Assembly (NCBI GenBank): GCA_003539755.1
Contig: DPOH01000099.1
Span: 6,577 to 20,257, forward strand
Length of the DNA: 13,681 bases
Direction of reading: 5' to 3'
Source: Clostridium sp.
Lineage (GTDB): Bacteria; Bacillota; Clostridia; Clostridiales; Clostridiaceae
The stretch's first letter is position 1; each line of letters begins with the position of its first letter. Made by a program: the position numbers and the translations under genes. The notes beneath the pieces were generated by a model. It ran no database searches, was not told the origin of the DNA, and saw nothing but the letters and a program-made list of their open reading frames with translations. This document shows, piece by piece, positions 7,045 to 13,681 of this stretch.

Positions 7045-8329
7045 TATCAAGTTTCCCTCCAAGCTTCTCAATTGTATTTCTTGCTATATATTCATTTTCC
7101 TTAGCTAATTCTTCTAATGATTTATTAATCTCATCTACTACTATTACTGTATTTTCTATATTATCAATTTTAGAATTTATTAAATTAGCACCTCTTCTTG
7201 AAAAAACAAGTCCTTCAAGAAGTGAATTACTTGCAAGTCTGTTAGCCCCATGAATTCCTGTACAGCTTGCTTCTCCAACAGCATATAAATTTCTCATAGA
7301 AGTCTCAGCATTTATATTTACTTTTATTCCACCCATAAAGAAATGCTGTGCTGGTGAAACTTTTATCTTTTCCTTAGTTATATCAGTTCCCCTTTCTAAA
7401 CAGGCTTGATATATAGAAGAAAATCTATTTTTTATATACTCTTCTCCTAAAAATCTTATATCTAAATAAACATAAGGTGTATTTGTCTCTTTAATCTGTT
7501 CATAAACTGCTTTTGAAACAACATCCCTTGGAAGAAGTTCATTAATAAATCTTTCACCATTTACATTAGTAAGCTTTCCACCTTCTCCTCTTAATGATTC
7601 AGATATTAAAAGTCTTCTGCTATCACTGTTTTCTTCATAAAAAGCAGTAGGATGAATCTGAATATAATTTACATCCTTAAGCTCTACATCATGCTTTACA
7701 CAAATAGCAAGTCCATCTCCTTTTAATATTCTCTGATTTGTAGAGTTATTAAATAATCCACCAATACCACCTGTAGCAAGTACTACAGATTTAGCATACA
7801 CATTAATCTGAGTATTATCTTTAATAATTACTGCACCAATGCACTCATTATCTTTTTCTATTAAATCTACCAAAAATGTATTTTCAAAAACAGTTATATT
7901 TTCAGCCTTTCTAACATTATTTATTAATGTTTTGGCTACACTTTCACCTGTATTATCCTTTGTATGAACTATTCTATTAATTCTATGAGCCCCTTCTTTT
8001 GTATAGTTCCATGTGCCATCTTCGTTTTTATCAAGGTTCAAGCCTAATTTTTCTAAGTTCTTTACATTTTCCATTGACTCTTCAGCCAATACTGTTACAG
8101 CTTTTATATCATTTTTATACTGTCCAGCTTTTAATGTATCTTCTATAAAACCTGGAATATCTTCTTTACTTCTTGCTACAGAAATACCACCTTGAGCTAA
8201 ATAAGTATTTGTAGTAGATATTTTATCCTTACATACCACAAGTAAATTTAAGTCTTTTCTTAAATTTAATGCACAATAAAGGCCTGATACTCCAGACCCT
8301 ACTATAATTACATCAACAAATTTATTCAT
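7022..8329 (-). CDS. nadB: L-aspartate oxidase (short form)
   Basis: NadB is an FAD flavoprotein that oxidises L-aspartate to iminoaspartate, the substrate of NadA. In anaerobes fumarate rather than oxygen is the likely acceptor. Residues 9-14 are the FAD motif VGSGVSG region, followed by STTNTYLAQGGIS (38-50). Active-site counterparts of the succinate dehydrogenase/fumarate reductase family are visible: E112 in KEGAHRINRIVH, H226 in IQIHPT, R268 in LPRDVVSKA and H329 in AQHFFMGG. The FAD-binding YAVGEASCTGIHGANRLASN is at 349-368. At 435 residues it is about 100 shorter than the E. coli enzyme, lacking most of the C-terminal helical domain; I recall similar short forms in other clostridia. 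The ATG shares its A with the nadA stop (TAATG), with AGGAAG upstream, indicating coupling. Confidence 0.95.
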   Translation of the reverse strand: MNKFVDVIIVGSGVSGLYCALNLRKDLNLLVVCKDKISTTNTYLAQGGISVARSKEDIPGFIEDTLKAGQYKNDIKAVTVLAEESMENVKNLEKLGLNLDKNEDGTWNYTKEGAHRINRIVHTKDNTGESVAKTLINNVRKAENITVFENTFLVDLIEKDNECIGAVIIKDNTQINVYAKSVVLATGGIGGLFNNSTNQRILKGDGLAICVKHDVELKDVNYIQIHPTAFYEENSDSRRLLISESLRGEGGKLTNVNGERFINELLPRDVVSKAVYEQIKETNTPYVYLDIRFLGEEYIKNRFSSIYQACLERGTDITKEKIKVSPAQHFFMGGIKVNINAETSMRNLYAVGEASCTGIHGANRLASNSLLEGLVFSRRGANLINSKIDNIENTVIVVDEINKSLEELAKENEYIARNTIEKLGGKLDNELLSCR

Positions 8330-9246
8330 TACTTATCACTTCCTAATTTATGCATGTTTTCTAAAGATCTTAATGCTTTCTTTCTAATTTCCTCATCCAA
8401 TACAATTTCATATTTCATATTTAATAAGCAGTCATGCAAATTTTCTAAAGTTGTCTTTTTCATATCCTGACAACATATTCTATCTCCTGGAATTATGAAT
8501 TGCTTATTTGGATTTCTTTTATTTAATTCATATAATATGCCTTCTTCAGTTGCTACTATATAAACTTGTCCATCATCCTTTGTTGCATAATCAATTATTC
8601 CACTTGTACTTCCAATATAATCTGCCATATTACGTATTTCTTTAGTGCATTCAGGATGAACAAGAATTTTTGCATTTTTATACTCTTCTTTTGCCTTTAA
8701 GATATCTTCTGCACTGACTTTATTATGACATCTACAAAATCCATCCCATAATATGAATTCTTTTTCTGGGAAAAATTCTGATATATATCCTCCTAAGTTT
8801 TTATCAGGTAAGAATAAGATTTGTTTATTGGGTATATTCTTCATTATCTTCATAGCACTTGACGAAGTCACAGCAACATCACAGTAAGCTTTTACTTCAT
8901 AAGTTGAATTAATATAACATACAACAAATGCTTCTGGATATTTTTCCTTCATTTCTATTAATGCTTTTTTACTTGCCATATCAGCCATTACACATCCAGC
9001 TGTATTACAAGGCATAAGAACTGTTTTTTCAGGAGACAAGATTTTTGCGCTTTCTGCCATAAATCTAACTCCACAGAATACTATTACATCTTCCTTACAA
9101 TCTCTTGCTTTTTCACTTAAATAATAAGAATCTCCTACATAATCAGCTAACTCTTGAATCTCTCCTGGCTGATAATAATGAGCTAAAATCACAGCATTTT
9201 TTTCTTTCTTAAGCTTAAGTATTTCATCTTTTAAATTCATATTCAT
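8329..9246 (-). CDS. nadA: Quinolinate synthase A (4Fe-4S enzyme)
   Basis: NadA condenses iminoaspartate with dihydroxyacetone phosphate to give quinolinate, using an oxygen-sensitive 4Fe-4S cluster. From ATG 9246 it has 305 residues. The three homologous domains are visible: AHYYQPGEIQELADYVGDS (22-40), MPCNTAGCVMADM (78-90), WDGFCRCH (167-174), LVHPECTKEI (195-204) and IPGDRICCQDMKK (252-264). By spacing and context the cluster ligands are probably C85, C171 and C259. The start is the least certain of the operon: GGGGTG at 9262-9257 fits ATG 9246 with 10-base spacing, while ATG 9240 is an alternative. The gene is first in nadABC, behind a repressor-like palindrome. Confidence 0.96.
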   Translation of the reverse strand: MNMNLKDEILKLKKEKNAVILAHYYQPGEIQELADYVGDSYYLSEKARDCKEDVIVFCGVRFMAESAKILSPEKTVLMPCNTAGCVMADMASKKALIEMKEKYPEAFVVCYINSTYEVKAYCDVAVTSSSAMKIMKNIPNKQILFLPDKNLGGYISEFFPEKEFILWDGFCRCHNKVSAEDILKAKEEYKNAKILVHPECTKEIRNMADYIGSTSGIIDYATKDDGQVYIVATEEGILYELNKRNPNKQFIIPGDRICCQDMKKTTLENLHDCLLNMKYEIVLDEEIRKKALRSLENMHKLGSDK

Positions 9247-9273
9247 CTTTACATAGCACCCCACATATTTTAC

Positions 9274-9289
9274 AGGTGTATATACACCT
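9274..9289 (-). promoter_or_regulatory. Probable NiaR operator of the nad operon
   Basis: AGGTGTATATACACCT is a perfect 16-bp palindrome located directly after the predicted transcription start of nadABC, where a bound repressor would block RNA polymerase. The ACAGGTGT/ACACCT core resembles the sites I recall for NiaR (YrxA), the niacin-responsive repressor of NAD genes in Firmicutes. The assignment rests on this resemblance and the operon's function; no niaR gene lies in this window. Confidence 0.7.
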
Positions 9290-9297
9290 TGTGGCTA

Positions 9298-9326
9298 ATT
9301 ATATCACCACTTACCTTTTTATTCAA
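9298..9326 (-). promoter_or_regulatory. Promoter of nadABC
   Basis: TTGAAT (9326-9321) and TATAAT (9303-9298) are separated by 17 bases, and the -10 carries the TGn extension (TGATATAAT). The predicted start is near 9291, just ahead of the palindrome. Confidence 0.8.
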
Positions 9327-9371
9327 TAAAATAAATTTTTTAACTTTAATAAAATATTTTAGTTTTTTATA

Positions 9372-9400
9372 TTGACATTTATTTACAACAACTGTATTAT
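9372..9400 (+). promoter_or_regulatory. Promoter of the GntR-ABC operon
   Basis: TTGACA (9372-9377) and TATTAT (9395-9400) are spaced by 17 bases, divergent from the nad promoter. The -10 lies within the left arm of a large palindrome, as expected for autorepression. Confidence 0.82.
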
Positions 9401-9428
9401 TGTATTAACGACTTAATACAGTAATACA
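9393..9428 (+). promoter_or_regulatory. Palindromic operator, probably bound by the adjacent GntR protein
   Basis: The arms TGTATTATTGTATTAA (9393-9408) and TTAATACAGTAATACA (9413-9428) are inverted copies with 15 of 16 positions matching, around the spacer CGAC. Each arm itself holds two TGTATTA-like half-sites, so the operator could be bound by more than one repressor dimer. It overlaps the -10 and the start region of the operon. Confidence 0.8.
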
Positions 9429-9446
9429 AAATAAAGGAGTGATATT

Positions 9447-9815
9447 ATGTCATGGAATTTTACTGATGACAAACCTATATATCTACAGCTTATGGAACAG
9501 ATTCAGCTGAGAATTATATGCGGTACCTATAAAGCTGGCGAAAAGCTTCCTTCTGTACGAGAAATTGCAAGCGAAGCTTCAGTAAATCCTAATACAATGC
9601 AAAAAGCTCTTACTGAATTAGAAAGAACCGGCCTTGTTTTTAGTCAGAGAACAAGTGGTAGATTCATTACGGAGGACATAAAAATGATTAAAGATATTAG
9701 AAATGATTTAGCAAAAGATACAATAAACTCTTTTTTTAAGAACATGAAAAAAATGGGTTACACTCAAGATGAAATAATTGAACTTGTTAAAAATATTTCC
9801 AAGGAGATGAAATAA
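9447..9815 (+). CDS. GntR-family transcriptional regulator, YtrA subfamily
   Basis: This is a 122-residue regulator, the short length typical of the YtrA group. The N-terminal winged helix (about 8-75) contains PIYLQLMEQIQLRI, then GEKLPSVREIASEASVNPNTMQKALTELERTGLV, the GntR helix-turn-helix signature. The C-terminal tail (about 78-122) is a short helical dimerisation region instead of a ligand-binding domain. ATG 9447 has GGAG at 9436-9439 with 7-base spacing. Its stop overlaps the ATPase start (TAATG), so the three genes form one operon. YtrA-like proteins usually repress their own ABC transporter operon, often induced by cell-wall-active compounds; the inducer here is unknown. Confidence 0.95.
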   Translation: MSWNFTDDKPIYLQLMEQIQLRIICGTYKAGEKLPSVREIASEASVNPNTMQKALTELERTGLVFSQRTSGRFITEDIKMIKDIRNDLAKDTINSFFKNMKKMGYTQDEIIELVKNISKEMK

Positions 9816-10588
9816 TGAATAATGATAATAATCAAATTTCTAGTAATAATGATTCAAAACTTGATTTCCCTATTTCTGATTGTTTGAATAATACCCCAAT
9901 ACTAGAATGTAAAAGCTTAGTTAAACATTTTTCCAAAAAGCAGGCTTTAAAAGGAATTGATTTAAAAATTAATAGAGGCAGAATTGTAGGCCTTTTAGGC
10001 CCTAATGGAAGTGGAAAAAGTACATTGATTAAACTTGCAAACGGCCTTTTAACTCCTACAAGTGGCGAAATATTAATTGATGGCGAAACTCCTGGTATAC
10101 ACTCTAAAGAAATAGTTTCCTACTTACCTGAAAGAACATATTTAAATAACTGGATGAAGGTTTCTGACATAATCAATTTCTTTAGCGAATTCTATAAAAA
10201 CTTCAATTCTAAAAAAGCATATGACATGTTAAGCAAATTAAATATAAATCCACAAGATAAATTAAAAACAATGTCTAAAGGTACAAAAGAAAAAGTACAG
10301 CTTATACTTGTAATGAGCCGTGAAGCTGATTTATACCTTTTAGACGAACCTATTGCAGGGGTTGATCCTGCTGCTAGAGATTATATATTGAATACTATTT
10401 TAACTAATTATAATCCAAATGCCACAATAGTAATATCAACACATCTTATTTCAGATATAGAAAGAGTTTTAGATGATGTTATCTTCATATCTTATGGTGA
10501 AATATTCTTAACTAAAAGTGTTGATGAAATACGTGAAACTGAAGGAAAAAGTGTTGATGCTTTATTTAGGGAGGTATTTAAATGTTAA
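9815..10588 (+). CDS. ABC transporter ATP-binding protein, YtrB-like
   Basis: The 257-residue ATPase subunit energises the membrane protein encoded next. Walker A is GPNGSGKST (62-70), the signature motif is the degenerate MSKGTKEK near 153-160, Walker B is LYLLDEP near 173-179, the D-loop is AGVDPAARD, and the H-loop is STH near 208-210. The Q-loop position reads YLPERTYL, with Glu or Arg where Gln is usual. This resembles what I recall for YtrB/BcrA-type ATPases linked to GntR regulators. The first 30 residues (Asn/Ser-rich) extend before the ABC domain; the start is set by the TAATG overlap with the upstream gene, although no strong ribosome binding site beyond AAGGAG at 9800-9805 is needed. 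The substrate is unknown. Confidence 0.95.
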   Translation: MNNDNNQISSNNDSKLDFPISDCLNNTPILECKSLVKHFSKKQALKGIDLKINRGRIVGLLGPNGSGKSTLIKLANGLLTPTSGEILIDGETPGIHSKEIVSYLPERTYLNNWMKVSDIINFFSEFYKNFNSKKAYDMLSKLNINPQDKLKTMSKGTKEKVQLILVMSREADLYLLDEPIAGVDPAARDYILNTILTNYNPNATIVISTHLISDIERVLDDVIFISYGEIFLTKSVDEIRETEGKSVDALFREVFKC

Positions 10589-11385
10589 AGAAATTAATTA
10601 AATATGAGTTCAAAGCAACAGGAAGAACTATTCTCCCTCTTTATGGAGGCTTACTTATCTTTGCTATAATATTGAGAATGTTCCATAATAATTCTGAGAT
10701 TTTAGATAGCACTTTTAGTAAACTAGCTCTTATGTTAAGCATATTTGTATATGGATTTATTATGGCAGCTGTATTTATAGCTACCTTCTTTATAATAGTT
10801 CAGAGATATCATAAAAATCTTCTTGGTGATGAAGGATACTTAATGCATACATTACCTGTAATGCCTTATAAAAATATTATAAGCAAATTAATCACATCTA
10901 GTATATGGAGTATCATAAGTTGCATTATTGCTGTGCTTTCTATTTTAATATTGTTTGTAGATAAAAGTTTTATTAATTCATTCTTTAACTTTTTTATTCC
11001 AAATATAAAAGATGCATTTAATGAATTAGGTGGAATATCATATATAATTTCCTTAGAAATGATAATTTTAGGACTATTAGAATTAATACAATTTATTCTC
11101 CAATTATATGCTTCAATCTCACTTGGTCACTTATTCAATAGTGCAAAAATTCTTTTATCTGTAGTAGCCTTTATAGCTCTTTCTACTTTAGAAGGATTTA
11201 TTTCAAGTAATCTCTTTATTGGATTAAATAATCTTTTAAATATCCCATCACTATCATTTATAAGTGATTCTTTAAATAATTTAAGTTGGTTGTTTATGGC
11301 ATGTATTTCAATCAAATTTATTTATTCATGCATTTATTTCTTTATAACAAATTATCTATTAAAGAATAAATTAAATCTTGAATAG
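10582..11385 (+). CDS. ABC-2-type permease-like membrane protein
   Basis: The 267-residue protein has about six hydrophobic spans (roughly 17-33, 48-74, 104-126, 153-178, 188-206 and 234-257), as expected for the membrane half of an ABC exporter. The conserved cytoplasmic block after span 2, QRYHKNLLGDEGYLMHTLPV (75-93), is typical of permeases found beside YtrA/YtrB-like genes. ATG 10582 overlaps the ATPase gene by 7 bases and has GGGAGG with 7-base spacing inside that gene, so production of the two subunits is coupled. A plausible role is export of, or resistance to, a membrane- or wall-active compound, by analogy only. Confidence 0.88.
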   Translation: MLKKLIKYEFKATGRTILPLYGGLLIFAIILRMFHNNSEILDSTFSKLALMLSIFVYGFIMAAVFIATFFIIVQRYHKNLLGDEGYLMHTLPVMPYKNIISKLITSSIWSIISCIIAVLSILILFVDKSFINSFFNFFIPNIKDAFNELGGISYIISLEMIILGLLELIQFILQLYASISLGHLFNSAKILLSVVAFIALSTLEGFISSNLFIGLNNLLNIPSLSFISDSLNNLSWLFMACISIKFIYSCIYFFITNYLLKNKLNLE

Positions 11386-11387
11386 AT

Positions 11388-11434
11388 AAAAAAGAAATCC
11401 AGATAATTAAAACATTATACTGGATTTCTTTTTT
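11388..11434. terminator. Bidirectional intrinsic terminator
   Basis: A 15-bp perfect stem (AAAAAAGAAATCCAG at 11388-11402 with its complement at 11420-11434) encloses a 17-base loop. The stem has A/T tracts at both ends, so it can stop the rightward GntR-ABC operon and the leftward chemoreceptor transcript. Confidence 0.88.
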
Positions 11435-11499
11435 ATTATTTAAGTTCAAATCGTATTAATAAACTAATTTAGCAATTTATATTTGTTTACATTATATAA

Positions 11500-13500
11500 T
11501 TATTTAAATTCGAATTTTGATACTTCATTATTTAAATCATTAACTGTATTTTTTAAATTATCAAATTGAACAACAAACGATTCAGCAGTAGCTGCAACCT
11601 CTTGTGCTGAAGCAGTTACTTCTTCAGATCCAGCTGCTGTTTCTTCAAATATAGCAGAAAGATTTTCTACTTTATCTAAAACTCCATCTTTTAATGAATT
11701 TACTGATATTACTTCATCTCTTATAAATGTTATTTTATCAGTCAGCTCTTTTACTGAATTTGATATTCCATCAAAAACTTCACTTGATTGTTCTACAGCT
11801 TCTTCCTGACTTATTACAAGTTCAGTAGTTTCATTTACTTTTTCCACTGCATTTTGTGTTTTTTTCTTGATTGCATTTACTAAAAGTTCTATTTGTTTAG
11901 CAGACCTACCTGTTTCATCGGCAAGCTTAACTATTTCATCTGCTACAACAGCAAATCCTCTTCCACTTTCTCCTGCTCTTGCTGCTTCAATAGCTGCATT
12001 AAGTGCAAGAAGGTTAGTTTGTGATGCAATGTCACTTATAGCTGCATTCATATTACTTATGCTTTCAACACTTTCAGCAACATCATAAACAACAGCTTTT
12101 ACTTCTTCTGAATTTAACTTTGTAACTTTAGATTTTTCTTTAATTAGATCTACCATCTTATTTCCATGCATACTTAAATTATCAGTTTTCTTAGCTATTT
12201 CATCTGCACCTTGTGTTTCAGAATTTATATTATTCATTGAATTAGATAAATCAGTAATTTTTTCTGAAATTTCTTCTAAGTTTTGTGAACATTCAATATT
12301 TCCTTGAGATATCTGGGCTATAGTCTCTGAAACCTGATTTATTGAATCTGAAATCTGTCCACTCATTTCATGAGCTTCTTCTGAATTTTTATTTACAGCT
12401 ATAATTGAATTATCAACATTACCCATTAAACCTGATATATTTTCTAACATATTATTAAAGTTTTCAGTTAATGAATAAAGTTCATATGTAATAGGCTCTT
12501 CTTCTATTTTTGCATTAAGTTTACCCTCAGAAGCTAACTGCATGTGATTATTTATATTAACAATCACATCTCCTAGTTTCTTTTTGAATACGTATGCTAT
12601 AGCTGTTGAAATTAAAGCTATAATAGCTATATTAATAGCATTACTCTTTATTATACTTAATATAGATGCATTTAAATCTTTTCTTGGTTCTTTAAGCATT
12701 ATCTTCCAATCAAGAATAGAAGATGTCGCATAAATAACTTCATAGCTTACAGAATCATAATTTATAATCGTGCTTCCATTTTTATTATTTTTAATTTCTT
12801 CCCAGCCAGAATACTCTGCTGGCTCTTCTGAACCTACTTTAGATGCATCTCCACAGAATACTATCATTGAATTTTCAGGGTCAGCAACTATAAGTTGTCC
12901 ATTTTTCCCATACTTAATTTGAGATAAAGACTCTGATAAGTCATTTAACTTAATATCCATAGCTAGTACACCATAGACTTCATTATTTCTTTTTACTGTT
13001 TCATATACAGATGTAACCATTTCATTTGATAATGTATCCTGATATGGTCTTTCTACTATTCTCTTTTCAGGATTAGTTGTTTTACTAATAAACCAATCGC
13101 TATCTCTAATTTCAAATCCTTCTGGAATCTCAATATTTGATGTCTGTATAAAATCTCCATTAGTTTTTGCAAAATATACATTAATAATCTGATCATTTGA
13201 ATCTGCTATTAATTTCATCTTATTAACTAATTCATCATTAGTAAAATTATCATTATCAAACTCCCCATTAAGGCTGATACTTTTTAATAAGTTCTCATAT
13301 TCAGTTATTCTAGTTACTATTATATTTTCAACAATATTATTAAGAGAATTACCTCTTTCTATAAACATCATTCCATTATTCTTTTTCAAAATAATTGATG
13401 ATATTAAAGCAGATAATACTAGTGGTATTATGGATAACAGTACTGTTGTTACCATTAATATAGTATTTAATTTAAATTTATGGCTTGTCCTATTTTTCAC
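11500..13500 (-). CDS. Methyl-accepting chemotaxis protein with extracellular Cache domain
   Basis: The chemoreceptor has 666 residues. Membrane span 1 is about 12-38, the extracellular sensor is about 39-280, span 2 is about 284-304, HAMP is about 305-360 and the signalling domain runs to the C-terminus. The sensor looks like a double Cache domain ([21 protein letters not shown] at 135-155, then [17 protein letters not shown]). The conserved hairpin tip that contacts CheA/CheW is [19 protein letters not shown] continuing through [20 protein letters not shown] (488-529). The final residues SKFEFK carry no CheR-tethering pentapeptide. The start is GTG 13500 with GGGAG at 8-base spacing. The ligand is unknown: the Arg of the amino-acid-binding RxWY motif appears to be Ser134. 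Confidence 0.95.
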   Translation of the reverse strand: MKNRTSHKFKLNTILMVTTVLLSIIPLVLSALISSIILKKNNGMMFIERGNSLNNIVENIIVTRITEYENLLKSISLNGEFDNDNFTNDELVNKMKLIADSNDQIINVYFAKTNGDFIQTSNIEIPEGFEIRDSDWFISKTTNPEKRIVERPYQDTLSNEMVTSVYETVKRNNEVYGVLAMDIKLNDLSESLSQIKYGKNGQLIVADPENSMIVFCGDASKVGSEEPAEYSGWEEIKNNKNGSTIINYDSVSYEVIYATSSILDWKIMLKEPRKDLNASILSIIKSNAINIAIIALISTAIAYVFKKKLGDVIVNINNHMQLASEGKLNAKIEEEPITYELYSLTENFNNMLENISGLMGNVDNSIIAVNKNSEEAHEMSGQISDSINQVSETIAQISQGNIECSQNLEEISEKITDLSNSMNNINSETQGADEIAKKTDNLSMHGNKMVDLIKEKSKVTKLNSEEVKAVVYDVAESVESISNMNAAISDIASQTNLLALNAAIEAARAGESGRGFAVVADEIVKLADETGRSAKQIELLVNAIKKKTQNAVEKVNETTELVISQEEAVEQSSEVFDGISNSVKELTDKITFIRDEVISVNSLKDGVLDKVENLSAIFEETAAGSEEVTASAQEVAATAESFVVQFDNLKNTVNDLNNEVSKFEFK

Positions 13501-13681
13501 AAATTTCTCTCCCTTCCCTTTATAACATAGTGTTAAGTTTCCTAAATATTAATTTTTTCAACACAAAAATATAAATGATAAGTTTCTTTATAAATAATAC
13601 TTTCAGAAAAGATTAATAAATAAAACTAAAACAAAATTCTATTCTGACCAGATATATTATTTCATTTTCATTTTGTAAATT
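13501..13681 (-). other. Upstream region of the chemoreceptor gene
   Basis: No gene is visible in these 181 bases. A TGTTATAAA extended -10-like sequence (about 13531-13523) lies close before the ribosome binding site but has no clear -35. I see no convincing SigD-type (TAAA...GCCGATAT) promoter. The far right of the window is plain AT-rich sequence. Confidence 0.4.

Noticed and set aside
6782..7253. Two plus-strand open frames opposite nadC/nadB
   Set aside because: They lie wholly antisense to well-supported enzymes, have biased composition and no start signals.
8013..8195. Plus-strand open frame opposite nadB
   Set aside because: Antisense shadow without a ribosome binding site or recognisable sequence.
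11127..11315. Minus-strand open frame opposite the permease
   Set aside because: It lies inside a conserved membrane protein gene and has no supporting signals.
11867..12088. Plus-strand open frame opposite the chemoreceptor signalling domain
   Set aside because: The Ala/Ser/Leu-rich translation is the antisense of the highly conserved MCP hairpin region.
1..13681. A new multi-gene defence or mobile system
   Set aside because: Apart from the transposase fragment at the left edge and small unknown proteins, the genes belong to familiar housekeeping, transport and sensory families. No tRNA, integrase, phage or nuclease cluster is visible.

Overview
The base composition is strongly AT-rich. 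It combines a tryptophan T-box leader on trpS, strong AAGGAG/GGAGG ribosome binding sites, a nadA-nadB-nadC operon with a short NadB, and a YtrA-type GntR/ABC cassette. Together these point to a Firmicute chromosome, most likely a mesophilic Clostridium sensu stricto. The species cannot be fixed from the sequence alone. All but three genes lie on the minus strand.

Layout from left to right. Positions 1-225 hold the 5' end of a frameshifted transposase gene that runs off the left edge. Its start codon lies in one arm of a 13-bp inverted repeat. Positions 380-1759 encode a membrane-anchored polysaccharide deacetylase with an unusual Glu-rich repetitive cytoplasmic N-terminus. Positions 1893-3340 are the trpS unit: promoter, T-box leader with a TGG specifier, tryptophanyl-tRNA synthetase and an intrinsic terminator. 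Positions 3355-4604 hold three small genes: a 77-aa clostridial conserved protein, a universal stress protein and an unrecognised single-span membrane protein. Positions 4704-6157 hold a CoA-disulfide reductase-like flavoprotein with its own promoter.

Positions 6208-9326 are the de novo NAD operon nadA-nadB-nadC, transcribed leftward. The genes overlap and are probably translationally coupled. Its promoter is followed directly by a perfect 16-bp palindrome that resembles a NiaR (niacin-responsive repressor) operator. Divergent from it, positions 9372-11385 (plus strand) hold an autoregulated-looking operon of a YtrA-like GntR repressor, an ABC ATPase and an ABC-2-type permease. A large operator palindrome overlaps its -10 element. 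A bidirectional terminator (11388-11434) separates it from a convergent methyl-accepting chemotaxis protein gene (11500-13500, minus strand), and the last 180 bases are the upstream region of that gene.

How the genes fit together: NadB oxidises aspartate to iminoaspartate, NadA condenses it with dihydroxyacetone phosphate to quinolinate, and NadC converts quinolinate to nicotinate mononucleotide. The other units look like independent housekeeping, envelope, stress and sensory functions. I see no phage, CRISPR array, defence island or clearly new multi-gene system. The least ordinary features are the acidic-repeat tail of the deacetylase, the hairpin over the transposase start, and details of the T-box and operator sites.
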